Shown here: positions 44,522 through 53,529 of the stretch, in pieces
How the letters are laid out: each line of letters starts with the position of its first letter
Position numbering within the stretch: position 1 is the first letter of the stretch
Assembly (NCBI GenBank): GCA_035555795.1
Contig: DATMGE010000026.1
Span: forward strand, 17,437-81,436
Reading direction: 5' to 3'
DNA length: 64,000 bases
Source of the DNA: RCIO01 sp035555795
Lineage (GTDB): Bacteria > Pseudomonadota > Alphaproteobacteria > Rhizobiales > Rhizobiaceae
Notes under the pieces: model-generated
Seen by the model: only the letters and a program-made list of their open reading frames with translations
Database searches by the model: none
Told to the model about the DNA's origin: nothing
Translations under genes and position numbers: made by a program

Positions 44522-45931
44522 TCAGTTCCAGTCGCGAATATCGACGAACCGGCCGGAAATGGCCGCCGCAGCGGCCATTGCGGGCGACACCAGATGTGTG
44601 CGGCCCTTGAAACCCTGGCGGCCCTCGAAATTGCGGTTCGAGGTGGAGGCGCAGCGCTCATGGGGCTTGAGGCGGTCGTCGTTCATCGCCAGACACATGG
44701 AGCAGCCCGGCTCGCGCCAGTCGAAGCCGGCGGCGATGAAGATCTTGTCGAGCCCCTCGGCCTCGGCCTGCTGCTTCACCAGACCCGAGCCCGGCACGAT
44801 CATGGCGCTGACGGTGGGCGCCACGGTCTTGCCCTCGACCACCTTCGCCACTTCGCGCAGATCCTCGATGCGGCCATTGGTGCAGGAGCCGATGAAGACG
44901 CGGTCGATGGCGATGTCGGTGATCTTCGTGCCAGGGGTGAGGCCCATATATTCCAGCGCACGATGCTTGGAGGCACGCTTCGTCTCGTCCGCGATCTGGT
45001 CTGGATCCGGAACGGCGCCGTTCACGGACACCACGTCCTCGGGCGAGGAGCCCCAGGTCACGATGGGCGGCAGCTTGGCAGCGTCGAGCACGATGACCTT
45101 GTCGAAATGCGCGCCCTCGTCGGAATGGAGCGTCTTCCAATATGCGACCGCGGCGTCCCACGCCTCGCCCTTCGGCGCGCGGGGCTTGTCCTTGACATAG
45201 GCGAAGGTCGTCTCGTCGGGGGCGATGAGACCGGCACGCGCGCCGCCCTCGATCGACATGTTGCAGATCGTCATGCGGCCTTCCATCGACAGCGAGCGAA
45301 TCGCCTCGCCCGCATATTCGATGACGTAGCCGGTGCCGCCGGCGGTGCCGATCTCGCCGATGATGGCGAGGATGATGTCCTTGGCGGTGACGCCGGACGG
45401 GAGCTGGCCGTCGACGCGCACCAGCATGTTCTTGGCCTTCTTCTGGATCAGCGTCTGGGTGGCGAGCACATGCTCGACCTCGGACGTGCCGATACCGTGC
45501 GCCAGCGCGCCGAAGGCGCCATGCGTGGAGGTATGACTGTCGCCGCAGACAATCGTCATGCCGGGCAAAGTGAAGCCCTGCTCGGGGCCGACAATGTGGA
45601 CGATGCCTTGGCGGATATCGACCTCATTGTAATAGTCGATGCCGAAATCGCGCGCATTGGTGGCCAGCGCCTCGACCTGGATGCGGCTTTCCTCGTTCTT
45701 GATGCCGTTCTTGCGGTCCGGCGAGGTCGGCACGTTGTGGTCGACGACGGCGAGCGTCTTTTCGGGATGGCGGACCTTGCGGCCGGCCATGCGCAGGCCC
45801 TCGAAGGCCTGCGGGCTGGTCACCTCATGGACGAGGTGGCGGTCGATATAGAGCAGGCAGGTACCGTCTTCCTGGCGATCGACGACATGGTCGTCGAAAA
45901 TCTTGTCATAGAGTGTGCGGGGTGCGGTCAT
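44522..45931 (-). CDS. leuC: 3-isopropylmalate dehydratase large subunit
   Basis: LeuC with LeuD isomerises 2-isopropylmalate to 3-isopropylmalate in leucine synthesis, using a 4Fe-4S cluster. The 469-residue protein has the cluster cysteines in VFIGSCTNGRIEDLR (one) and EPGCSMCLAMNDD (two), plus the substrate-binding VCGDSHTSTHGAFGALAHGIGTSEVEHVL block (in part). leuD is not in the window. The 262 bases upstream contain no gene; a promoter with -35 TTGCCG and -10 TATGAG spaced 17 bp can be drawn but is weak. Confidence 0.97.
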   Translation of the reverse strand: MTAPRTLYDKIFDDHVVDRQEDGTCLLYIDRHLVHEVTSPQAFEGLRMAGRKVRHPEKTLAVVDHNVPTSPDRKNGIKNEESRIQVEALATNARDFGIDYYNEVDIRQGIVHIVGPEQGFTLPGMTIVCGDSHTSTHGAFGALAHGIGTSEVEHVLATQTLIQKKAKNMLVRVDGQLPSGVTAKDIILAIIGEIGTAGGTGYVIEYAGEAIRSLSMEGRMTICNMSIEGGARAGLIAPDETTFAYVKDKPRAPKGEAWDAAVAYWKTLHSDEGAHFDKVIVLDAAKLPPIVTWGSSPEDVVSVNGAVPDPDQIADETKRASKHRALEYMGLTPGTKITDIAIDRVFIGSCTNGRIEDLREVAKVVEGKTVAPTVSAMIVPGSGLVKQQAEAEGLDKIFIAAGFDWREPGCSMCLAMNDDRLKPHERCASTSNRNFEGRQGFKGRTHLVSPAMAAAAAISGRFVDIRDWN

Positions 45932-46193
45932 TGTCGTCCGTCCTTGGAGCGGAAAGAAAGGTGGCCGCGATGCGGCCGGCTGCTGGAGAGCGGCTCAGCG
46001 AAGTCGGCTGGTGGGCGCGCCGCAGACGCGGGCAAAGAAGCGCCCCGGCAGGCGTTTCCTGTCCTGCAGGACAAAGGCATGAATTGCCCTATGATCCGCG
46101 ATTTCCAGCATAAGGCCGCTCATATCAAGCTTTTGCGGCCTCGGCAATCGGAGGCGTGAGGACACAGCGTCACGCCTGCGAACCGCTATTCGG

Positions 46194-46826
46194 CTAAATT
46201 TCCACCAGCCGGTCGGGAAGTTCCGCGAGGTCGTCGTTCCGCCGCGGAAATTCGCGCGACAGCAATTCCCCCGCGGCGGCGATGGCGCCCTCGAAGCCTT
46301 CCGTCAGCCGACCGGCGGCCGCCTCCGCGACCAGCCTCGCCACGATCTCATCCCAGGCCGCCTGCGGCACCCGCGCATTGATGCCGGCATCGGCGACCAC
46401 TTCCGCATAGCGCTCGGCCAGCGAGACGAAGATGAGCACGCCGGTGCGCTCGCGCGTGACGTGGATGTTGCGCGAGAGGAACTGCGCTACCGCATTGCGA
46501 TGCGCCCGGCGATAGCGCAGATAGCGCGGCACGAAGAGCATGCGAAGGCGCGGAAACACCGCCAGCAATGCCAGCGCCGCCGCCGAGGCGGCGAGCTGGG
46601 CAAGCACGAAGTGCCACAAGGGTATGGACAGCCACCACAGGTCGACCAGCAACGCGGCAGCGAGACTGGCCACCAGCATGCCCGCGCCCACCGTCAAGGC
46701 GGCCGGATAGAAATAGCTGTCGCTGGAGCCAGCGAGCACGCAGACGATCTCGCCCGACGTGTCGGCCTCGGCCGTGCGGATCGCGGCTGCGATCCGGTCG
46801 TGATTGCTCTGCGAGAGGATCGTCAT
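46194..46826 (-). CDS. TPM domain membrane protein
   Basis: A 210-residue protein with a TPM (TLP18.3/Psb32/MOLO-1) domain split by two membrane helices: the first strand is SGEIVCVLAGSSDSYFY near residue 25, helices are at ~42-65 and ~72-92, and the rest of the domain begins TRERTGVLIFVSLAERYAEV. It lies 3 bases after the larger TPM gene, in an operon with lemA. Members of this family are envelope proteins, some with acid phosphatase activity; the role here is unknown. Confidence 0.85.
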   Translation of the reverse strand: MTILSQSNHDRIAAAIRTAEADTSGEIVCVLAGSSDSYFYPAALTVGAGMLVASLAAALLVDLWWLSIPLWHFVLAQLAASAAALALLAVFPRLRMLFVPRYLRYRRAHRNAVAQFLSRNIHVTRERTGVLIFVSLAERYAEVVADAGINARVPQAAWDEIVARLVAEAAAGRLTEGFEGAIAAAGELLSREFPRRNDDLAELPDRLVEI

Positions 46827-46829
46827 CGC

Positions 46830-47660
46830 CTACCAGCTCCCCGAAGATCCGCCGCCGCCGGACGATCCGCCGCCGCCCGAAAAGCCCCCGCCGCCGGAGG
46901 ATCCGCCCGACCAGCCGCCACCGCCGCCCGACCAGCCGGAGGAAGAGCTCCGCCCGCCGCCGCCCGTGCCGTAACGGAAATCCATGCCGAGCCAGCGATA
47001 ATGGCCGGGCCCGATCTTGCGTCCATAGATCCGCGCCAGAAAGGCGAAGATCATCGAACCGAAGAACATCATGCCCCAGACGAACAGGAACAGAATCACC
47101 GGCCAGGGAAGGACATCGTCGTCCACCGGCTGGTTGCGCTCGGCGCGCGCCTCGAGTTCGGCGCCGTTGCCTTCCAGCACCATGATGATGTCGTCCACCG
47201 CCTTGTCGATGCCGGCTGCGAAATCACCGGCGCGGAAGGCGGGAACCATCGTGTTCTCGATAATCAGGCGCGAATGGAGGTCGGTCAGCGTGCCTTCGAG
47301 CCCGTAGCCGACCTCGATGCGCATGCGCCGGTCATCCACCGCCACCAGAAGCAGGATGCCATTGTCCTCCTGCGCCTGACCGAGCCGCCAGAAGCGGAGC
47401 AGGCGGTTGGCATAGGGCTCGATCGCCTCGCCATCCGTGGTGGGGACCGTTGCCACCACGATCTGGTCCGAGGACTTCTGCTCGAAGGCGGCGAGTTTCC
47501 TGGTCAGCGCGCTTTCGGTCGCGGCGTCGATGACGCCGGCATTGTCCACCACGCGGCCGGTCAGCGCCGGCAGCGCCTGCGCCAATGCCGTGGCGGCCAC
47601 GAGGACCGCCGCCAGCACGACAAGGGGAAGGCGCAGGCGCCGCATCGACGCCATGGCCAT
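46830..47660 (-). CDS. TPM domain protein with Gly/Ser-rich tail (YgcG family)
   Basis: A 276-residue protein with a signal peptide (LRLPLVVLAAVLVAATALAQ), a periplasmic TPM domain (about 28-165, starting TGRVVDNAGVIDAATESAL and containing DNGILLLVAVDDRRMRIEVGYG in part), a transmembrane helix (WPVILFLFVWGMMFFGSMIF), and a C-terminal low-complexity Gly/Ser tail of about 50 residues. LemA plus YgcG is a conserved pairing linked to envelope stress. Three ATG codons lie close together; 47660 is used. It begins 1 base before the end of the intergenic spacer after lemA. Confidence 0.88.
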   Translation of the reverse strand: MAMASMRRLRLPLVVLAAVLVAATALAQALPALTGRVVDNAGVIDAATESALTRKLAAFEQKSSDQIVVATVPTTDGEAIEPYANRLLRFWRLGQAQEDNGILLLVAVDDRRMRIEVGYGLEGTLTDLHSRLIIENTMVPAFRAGDFAAGIDKAVDDIIMVLEGNGAELEARAERNQPVDDDVLPWPVILFLFVWGMMFFGSMIFAFLARIYGRKIGPGHYRWLGMDFRYGTGGGGRSSSSGWSGGGGGWSGGSSGGGGFSGGGGSSGGGGSSGSW

Positions 47661-47661
47661 C

Positions 47662-48312
47662 TCAGTTGGCATTGCCGCTATTGTTCCCGCCGGTGCCGAA
47701 ATTCACCTCCGGCACGTTCATCTTGTCTTCCGACACGGTGAAGTTGGCGAAGGGCTCGTTGTTGGTGAACCACAGCTTGGCCCACAGCACGCTGGGGAAG
47801 GTGCGCAGCGAGAGATTGTAGTCCTGCACCGCCTGGATGTAATCGCGCCGGGCCACCGCGATGCGGTTTTCGGTGCCTTCGAGCTGCGCCTGAAGCGCGA
47901 GGAAGTTCTGGCCCGACTTGAGGTCCGGATAGTTCTCGACCACGGCGAGCAGTCGCGACAATGCGCTGGTCAGACCCGCCTGCGCATCCTGGAAGGCCTG
48001 CAGGGCGGCGGGGTCCTGGAGATCGCCGGTGGAGACCTGAACCTGGGTGGCGCGGGCGCGCGCCGCGACGACCGCCTCCAGCACTTCGCGTTCCTGTTGG
48101 GCATAGCCGCGCACGGTCTCGACCAGATTGGGGATCAGGTCGGCACGGCGCTGGTACTGGTTGAGCACCTCGCTCCAGGCTGCCTTGGCCTGCTCTTCCT
48201 TGGTGGGAATCGTATTGTAGCCGCAGGCCGACAGGAACGGCAGGACGGCCAGGATGGCAAGCCAGATGGCGATGCGGGGACGCATCGGTGAAGCGAAGCT
48301 GGCGACAGTCAT
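47662..48312 (-). CDS. lemA: LemA family lipoprotein
   Basis: A 216-residue LemA protein. The N-terminal signal ends in lipobox LSAC (Cys30), predicting a lipoprotein. The long helical core has the family signature QYQRRADLIPNLVETVRGYA, with LALQAQLEGTENRIAVARRDY and FPSVLWAKLWF near the end. LemA proteins are coiled-coil envelope proteins of unclear function, commonly encoded beside YgcG-type TPM proteins as here. It is the first gene of the three-gene operon and is divergent from the 69-codon gene. Confidence 0.93.
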   Translation of the reverse strand: MTVASFASPMRPRIAIWLAILAVLPFLSACGYNTIPTKEEQAKAAWSEVLNQYQRRADLIPNLVETVRGYAQQEREVLEAVVAARARATQVQVSTGDLQDPAALQAFQDAQAGLTSALSRLLAVVENYPDLKSGQNFLALQAQLEGTENRIAVARRDYIQAVQDYNLSLRTFPSVLWAKLWFTNNEPFANFTVSEDKMNVPEVNFGTGGNNSGNAN

Positions 48313-48407
48313 ATCGGAACCCTCATTTGACAGCTGGCCGACCCTATTGCTTTTGGTGACCCTTGGGAATCCGTCATGATAAAGCGAATGTGATTTCGGA
48401 GAGGGCG

Positions 48408-48617
48408 ATGGCGCGCAGCGATGACAGGGACCCCGAATCGGGCCGCATCCTGAAACGGGTGGATGCCGAGACCGAGGCGCGCATGCCCGCGAGCCAGGCC
48501 GAAGGCAGCGACTGGGCCGAGCTCTGGGGAACGCGGATCGGGCGGGTTCTCGCCGCGATCCTCTTCATCGGTCTCGTCTGGTATCTGGGCATCAGCCTGC
48601 TGGGTGGCGGATCGTGA
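48408..48617 (+). CDS. Small single-pass membrane protein upstream of pdxY
   Basis: A 69-residue protein with a charged N-terminal half (MARSDDRDPESGRILKRVDA) and one C-terminal membrane helix (RIGRVLAAILFIGLVWYLGI). The ATG at 48408 follows a GGAGAGGG site. It overlaps the pdxY start by 4 bases, which supports it being translated. No known family is recognised; small proteins of this kind before pdxY occur in rhizobia. Confidence 0.65.
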   Translation: MARSDDRDPESGRILKRVDAETEARMPASQAEGSDWAELWGTRIGRVLAAILFIGLVWYLGISLLGGGS

Positions 48618-49465
48618 GCGACGCAAGTCCGGCGGTCATCGCCATATCGAGCCATGTGGCGCGCGGCGCGGTGGGCAATCGCGCCGTGGTTTTCGCCCTT
48701 GAGGCGCTCGGATGCGCGGCATGGTCGGTGCCCACGGTGGTGCTGCCCTGGCATCCCGGCCATTCGCGGGCCACGCGCATCGTGCCGCCGGCGGCGGATT
48801 TCGATTCATTGCTCGCAGATATCGCCGACGCGCCATGGATCGACGAGGTGCGTGCGGTGGCATCCGGCTATCTCGGCGATGCGCGGCAGGCCGCTGCGGT
48901 GGCGAAGCTGGTCGCCACCCTCAGGCGCCGCAGGCCCGACCTGCTCTATCTGTGCGATCCGGTGATCGGCGATGCGCGCGGCATCTATGTGCCGGAGGCG
49001 ACGGCAATCGCCCAGCGCGACGTGCTGATACCGCTGGCCGACATCTCCACGCCCAACGTCCATGAGCTGGGCTGGATGGCGGGCAAGCCGCTCGACACGG
49101 CGGCGGAGGCACTGGCGGCGGCGCGCGCCTTCGGCCCGTCGACCGTGCTCGTCACATCGGCGCCCGAGGCGGGCCTAGGCCGGATCGGCAATCTGCTCGT
49201 CGCATCGGATCAGGCCTGGAGCCTGACGCATGCGGCATTGGCTGATGCCCCCAGCGGGACGGGCGACCTGACCGGCGGGTTGCTCCTCGCCCATATGCTG
49301 CATGGCTGCAATGCGTTCGAGGCGGCATCCCGGTCGCTGGCATCCGTCAGCGCGGTCGTTTCGCTGACCGTGGCAAGCGGTGCCGACGACTTGCTCCTGG
49401 CCGGAAATGCCGGGCTTTTGCGCAAGCCCGAGGCGGTCGTCGCCGCGCGGTCGATCGGGCCATGA
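48614..49465 (+). CDS. pdxY: Pyridoxal kinase
   Basis: PdxY phosphorylates pyridoxal to pyridoxal 5'-phosphate in the B6 salvage route. The 283-residue ribokinase-fold protein has the N-terminal substrate region SSHVARGAVGNRAVVFALEA, the YLCDPVIGD motif, TPNVHELGWMAG, and the anion-hole/catalytic PSGTGDLTGG. It starts with GTG overlapping the upstream small gene by 4 bases. The DUF429 gene follows 3 bases after the stop, so all three are probably co-transcribed. Confidence 0.9.
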   Translation: MSDASPAVIAISSHVARGAVGNRAVVFALEALGCAAWSVPTVVLPWHPGHSRATRIVPPAADFDSLLADIADAPWIDEVRAVASGYLGDARQAAAVAKLVATLRRRRPDLLYLCDPVIGDARGIYVPEATAIAQRDVLIPLADISTPNVHELGWMAGKPLDTAAEALAAARAFGPSTVLVTSAPEAGLGRIGNLLVASDQAWSLTHAALADAPSGTGDLTGGLLLAHMLHGCNAFEAASRSLASVSAVVSLTVASGADDLLLAGNAGLLRKPEAVVAARSIGP

Positions 49466-49468
49466 GCG

Positions 49469-50239
49469 ATGGCTGAAACCTGCCTGTCCGTGGGCGTCGA
49501 CGGCTGTCCCGGCGGATGGATCGCGGCGATCCAGTGGCCCGGGAAGGATTGGCCCGACATTGCCGTCTTCGCGAACTTTACCGCGCTGGTGGACAGCTTG
49601 CCCAAGCACGGCATCATCGCCGTCGACATGCCGATCGGCCTGCCGGACGCCTGCGGGCCGGGCGGGCGCGGTCCGGAAAGGCTCGTCCGGCCGCTGCTCG
49701 GCGCGCGCCAGTCGAGCGTCTTTTCCATTCCCTCCCGTGCCGCGGTCTTCGCGACCGACGCGATCTATCGGGATGCCGCGCAGTGGAAGGCCGATCATCT
49801 GCGCGCGAGCGCGGTGGCGCGGTCGACATCGCAGCCGCCGCGTGGCGTATCGGTGCAGGCCTACGGCCTTTTCTCCCGTATCCAGCAGGTCGATACGCTT
49901 CTGCGGCAGCGGCCGGAACTGCGCGAGCGGGTGATCGAGAGCCATCCGGAACTCGCCTTCTGGCGCATGAACGGCCGCCGGCCGCTCGCCGAGCCCAAGA
50001 AGGTGAAGAACCGCCCCTGGCAGGCCGGGCTTGCGGAACGCATCGCATTGCTAGCGGCGCAAGGCTTCGCTCCGCCTTCGGGCTGGTCGCATGTACCGCG
50101 CGGCGCCGGTGCCGACGACCTGCTCGATGCGCTCGCCATGCTCGACGTCGCGCGGCGGCAAGCGACGGGACATGCCGGACGGCTTCCCGATCCGCCCCTG
50201 CACGATTCGGCCGGGCTGCCGATCGCGATATATTTCTAG
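49469..50239 (+). CDS. DUF429 family protein
   Basis: A 256-residue DUF429 protein, a family with an RNase H-like (predicted nuclease) fold but no proven function. Seen here are the first-strand motif VGVDGCPGGWIAAI with an acidic residue, the IIAVDMPIGLPD strand with a second acidic residue, SIPSRAAVFATD, ESHPELAFWRMNG, and the GADDLLDALAML C-terminal acidic helix. This pattern of Asp/Glu residues matches an RNase H active site. Pairing with pdxY is noted in other alphaproteobacteria only from memory. Confidence 0.82.
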   Translation: MAETCLSVGVDGCPGGWIAAIQWPGKDWPDIAVFANFTALVDSLPKHGIIAVDMPIGLPDACGPGGRGPERLVRPLLGARQSSVFSIPSRAAVFATDAIYRDAAQWKADHLRASAVARSTSQPPRGVSVQAYGLFSRIQQVDTLLRQRPELRERVIESHPELAFWRMNGRRPLAEPKKVKNRPWQAGLAERIALLAAQGFAPPSGWSHVPRGAGADDLLDALAMLDVARRQATGHAGRLPDPPLHDSAGLPIAIYF

Positions 50240-50365
50240 AGTATCTTGCAACCAGGCGTTCGCCAGAACGCGTGTTGCTCCAGGGCTGTCGGCGGGCGCA
50301 GTTCCATGCGGAAAACGCATGGCCGATGCATTGAAGCCGAGGCTTTTTGCCTTTATTGCGGCTGC

Positions 50366-51019
50366 ATGGCGTATCTTCCTGACGAACTCATCTCGGGCTA
50401 TCGCAATTTCATGTCCGGGCGATATGCGTCCGAGAGCGCGCGTTATCGCGAACTCGCCTCCTCCGGCCAGACGCCGAAGACGATGGTCTTTGCCTGCTGC
50501 GATTCGCGCGCAGCGCCTGAAACGATTTTCGACGCGGGTCCGGGCGCATTGTTCGTGGTGCGCAACGTCGCCAATCTGGTGCCGCCCTATGCGCCGGACG
50601 ACAATCATCACGGCACCTCGGCGGCGCTGGAATTCGCGGTCCAGAGCCTGAAGGTGGAAAACATCCTCGTGCTCGGCCATGGCCGCTGCGGCGGCATCGG
50701 CGCGGCGCTCAATCCGGCAGCGGAGCCGCTCTCGCCGGGTGATTTCATCGGCCGCTGGATGAGCCTCGTCGCACCGGCGGCCGAGGCCGTCGCTGGCAAT
50801 AAGCTGATGACGCCGGCCGAGCGGCAGACGGCGCTGGAGCGGATCTCGATCCGCTATTCGCTGGCCAATCTGCGCACATTCCCCTGTGTGCGCATTCTGG
50901 AGCAGAAGGGCAAACTCAGGCTGCACGGCGCCTGGTTCGACATTTCCACCGGCGAACTATGGATCATGAATCCCGCAACGGGGGATTTCGAGCGTCCCGA
51001 CCTCAATGGCGGGGACTGA
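50366..51019 (+). CDS. Beta-class carbonic anhydrase
   Basis: It catalyses reversible hydration of CO2 to bicarbonate in the cytosol, supplying bicarbonate for carboxylases. The 217-residue protein has the zinc ligands Cys44 (in ACCDSR, with the Asp46-Arg48 dyad), His105 and Cys108 (GHGRCGG). The FVVRNVANLVPPY motif follows. An open frame runs 120 bases further upstream, but the ATG at 50366 (MAYLPDELISGYRNF) gives the family's N-terminus. Confidence 0.93.
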   Translation: MAYLPDELISGYRNFMSGRYASESARYRELASSGQTPKTMVFACCDSRAAPETIFDAGPGALFVVRNVANLVPPYAPDDNHHGTSAALEFAVQSLKVENILVLGHGRCGGIGAALNPAAEPLSPGDFIGRWMSLVAPAAEAVAGNKLMTPAERQTALERISIRYSLANLRTFPCVRILEQKGKLRLHGAWFDISTGELWIMNPATGDFERPDLNGGD

Positions 51020-51046
51020 CATTCGTCGCTTCGGCGATTTTCCGGA

Positions 51047-51340
51047 TCAGTTCGGGTAGCAGGCTGCTGGAATGTCCGGCCAGACGGCACCATCGCATTC
51101 CAGCACGGCGCGGCGCTGGCGCAGTTCGGCGCTGACGGGACCCGTCGGCATCGGATCGACGCCATAGGGCGCATCGGGGAACATGAGCTCGGCGACGGTC
51201 TGCCCGGTAGCCGCCCCTTCGCCTTGCCTGTCCTCGGCCGAACCCAGTGCGCCGACCGCATTGAGGCCCAGCGCCAGGGTGACCACCGTCGTGGCGGCGG
51301 CCAGCGCGGTCAGGCGGTTTTTCAGCGGTTTGGGCATCAT
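51047..51340 (-). CDS. Hypothetical small exported protein
   Basis: A 97-residue protein from the ATG at 51340 (another ATG five codons upstream would give 102). The N-terminus looks like a signal or anchor segment (LTALAAATTVVTLALGLNAV), followed by a short mature part with two cysteines (VLECDGAVWPDIPAACYPN) that could form one disulfide. No family is recognised. The codon use resembles its neighbours and the frame is free of stops, but the gene is supported mainly by its domain-like layout. Confidence 0.6.
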   Translation of the reverse strand: MMPKPLKNRLTALAAATTVVTLALGLNAVGALGSAEDRQGEGAATGQTVAELMFPDAPYGVDPMPTGPVSAELRQRRAVLECDGAVWPDIPAACYPN

Positions 51341-51515
51341 TTCGGCGCAACGCATTTCGGGCGGAAACGTTCCGTATCATCGGCGCGCCGATTGTCGAAG
51401 CGTTTGGTTAAGAAGCGATGAACAAGTGCGCTCTTTCGCAGATGCAAAAAAAACGATAAGAGCGCGCATCGAAATCGCTGCGCCCCGTGTGTGGCCAAGC
51501 CCCCGAGACCCCCTT

Positions 51516-53342
51516 ATGAACATCCGAAACATCGCGATCATCGCGCATGTCGACCATGGAAAGACCACGCTCGTCGACGAACTTCTCAAGCAGTCCGGCT
51601 CGTTCCGCGAGAACCAGCGCGTCAATGAGCGCGCGATGGACTCCGGCGACATCGAGAAGGAACGTGGCATCACCATCCTCGCCAAAGCCACCTCGGTGGA
51701 CTGGAAGGACACCCGCATCAACATCGTCGACACGCCCGGACACGCCGATTTCGGCGGCGAGGTGGAACGCATCCTGTCGATGGTGGACGGCGCGATCGTG
51801 CTGGTCGACGCCGCCGAAGGCCCGATGCCGCAGACCAAGTTCGTCGTCGGCAAGGCGCTCAAGGTCGGCCTGCGGCCGATCGTGGCGATCAACAAGATCG
51901 ATCGGCCCGATGCACGCGCCGACGAGGTCATCAATGAAGTGTTCGATCTCTTCGCTGCCCTCGATGCCACCGACGAGCAGCTCGATTTCCCCATCCTCTA
52001 CGGTTCGGGACGCGACGGCTGGATGGCCGAAAGCCCGGAAGGCCCGAAGGAGCAACGTCTCGCGCCGCTGTTCGACCTGGTGTTGAAGCATGTGCCGGTG
52101 CCGAGCGTCGAGCCTGGGCCGTTCCGCATGATCGGCACCATCCTAGAGGCGAACCCCTTCCTGGGCCGCATTATCACCGGTCGCATCACTTCCGGCACCC
52201 TCAAGCCCAACCAGGCGGTGAAGGTGCTTCATCATGACGGATCGCTGCTCGAAAACGGCCGCGTGTCGAAGATCCTCGCCTTCCGCGGCCTCGAGCGCCA
52301 GCCGATCGAGGAAGCGCAGGCGGGTGACATCGTCGCCATTGCCGGCCTGTCGAAAGGCACCGTCGCCGACACGTTCTGCGATCCCTCCGTGCAAGAGGCG
52401 CTGCAGGCGCAGCCGATCGACCCGCCGACCGTGACCATGTCCTTCATCGTCAACGATTCGCCACTGGCCGGCACCGAGGGCGACAAGGTGACGAGCCGCG
52501 TGATCCGCGACCGCCTGTTCAAGGAAGCCGAGGGCAATGTCGCGCTCCGGATCGAGGAATCGGCCGACAAGGACTCGTTCTTCGTGTCCGGCCGCGGTGA
52601 ATTGCAGCTTGCGGTGCTGATCGAGACCATGCGCCGCGAAGGCTTCGAGCTCGCCGTGTCGCGTCCGCGCGTCGTCATGAAGAAGGACGAAGCCGGCCAG
52701 GTTCTGGAGCCCATCGAGGAGGTCGTCATCGACGTCGACGAGGAGCATTCCGGCGTCGTGGTGCAGAAGATGTCCGAGCGCAAGGCGGAGATGGTGGAAC
52801 TGCGTCCCTCGGGCGGCGGCCGCCAGCGGCTCGTCTTCCATGCGCCGACGCGGGGCCTGATCGGCTACCAGTCGGAATTGCTGACGGATACGCGCGGCAC
52901 CGCGGTGATGAACCGGTTGTTCCATTCCTACCAGCCCTACAAGGGTGAGCTGCCGGGCCGCAGCAATGGCGTGCTGATCTCCAATGACGATGGCGAGGCG
53001 GTGGCCTATGCGCTGTTCAACCTCGAGGATCGCGGTCCGATGGTGATCGATGCCGGCGTCAAGGTCTATCAGGGCATGATCATCGGCATTCACAGCCGCG
53101 ACAATGATCTCGAGGTCAATGTGCTCAAAGGCAAGAAGCTGACCAATATCCGCGCCGCCGGCAAGGACGAGGCCGTCAGGCTGACCCCGCCCATCCGCAT
53201 GACGCTGGAGCGCGCGCTGGCCTGGATCCAGGACGACGAACTCGTCGAGGTGACGCCGAAGTCGATCCGCCTGCGCAAGCTCTATCTCGATCCGAACGAG
53301 CGCAAGCGTTTCGAGAAGCAGAGCGCCGCCGGCGCTGCCTGA
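51516..53342 (+). CDS. typA: Ribosome-associated GTPase TypA/BipA
   Basis: TypA is a translational GTPase related to EF-G that helps ribosome assembly and stress or cold growth. The 608-residue protein has G1 AHVDHGKTT at 9-17, G2 RGITI, G3 DTPGHADFGGEVER, G4 NKID, then beta-barrel domain II, two alpha/beta domains and the BipA-specific C-terminal domain with LPGRSNGVLISNDDG. An open frame extends upstream, but the ATG at 51516 (MNIRNIAIIAHVDHGKTT) is the family start. A GACGCTTC / GAAGCGTC inverted repeat (53363-53400) follows, possibly a terminator. Confidence 0.96.
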   Translation: MNIRNIAIIAHVDHGKTTLVDELLKQSGSFRENQRVNERAMDSGDIEKERGITILAKATSVDWKDTRINIVDTPGHADFGGEVERILSMVDGAIVLVDAAEGPMPQTKFVVGKALKVGLRPIVAINKIDRPDARADEVINEVFDLFAALDATDEQLDFPILYGSGRDGWMAESPEGPKEQRLAPLFDLVLKHVPVPSVEPGPFRMIGTILEANPFLGRIITGRITSGTLKPNQAVKVLHHDGSLLENGRVSKILAFRGLERQPIEEAQAGDIVAIAGLSKGTVADTFCDPSVQEALQAQPIDPPTVTMSFIVNDSPLAGTEGDKVTSRVIRDRLFKEAEGNVALRIEESADKDSFFVSGRGELQLAVLIETMRREGFELAVSRPRVVMKKDEAGQVLEPIEEVVIDVDEEHSGVVVQKMSERKAEMVELRPSGGGRQRLVFHAPTRGLIGYQSELLTDTRGTAVMNRLFHSYQPYKGELPGRSNGVLISNDDGEAVAYALFNLEDRGPMVIDAGVKVYQGMIIGIHSRDNDLEVNVLKGKKLTNIRAAGKDEAVRLTPPIRMTLERALAWIQDDELVEVTPKSIRLRKLYLDPNERKRFEKQSAAGAA

Positions 53343-53466
53343 GCAGGCTCCGGCCGGGGATCGACGCTTCGGCTTCCGTTCTCCTGTCTCCTGAAGCGTC
53401 TGGTTTTCGGGAGACGGGCTTTGAGCGCATTCCCAAACGGCAGCGGCTGATACAGCCTTGGAGGGC

Positions 53467-53497
53467 TTGACCTTCCAGTTGCTGGAAGTCGCATTCT
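53467..53497 (+). promoter_or_regulatory. MerR/CueR-type metal-responsive promoter
   Basis: A -35 box TTGACC (53467-53472) and a -10 box CATTCT (53492-53497) are separated by 19 bp, the over-long spacing that MerR-family activators need. The spacer holds the perfect inverted repeat CTTCCAGTTGCTGGAAG (53472-53488), very like CueR/HmrR operators of copper genes. It lies 33 bases before the DUF305 start. No MerR-family gene is in the window. Confidence 0.8.
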
Positions 53498-53529
53498 CCT
53501 TTGGTCTTTCGACCAGAGGAGATCGAGAA

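Noticed and set aside
45932..46193. Possible leader peptide upstream of leuC (about 42 codons on the minus strand)
   Set aside because: Leucine codons are not clustered and no attenuator hairpin with a T-run is seen, so it does not look like a leu attenuation leader.
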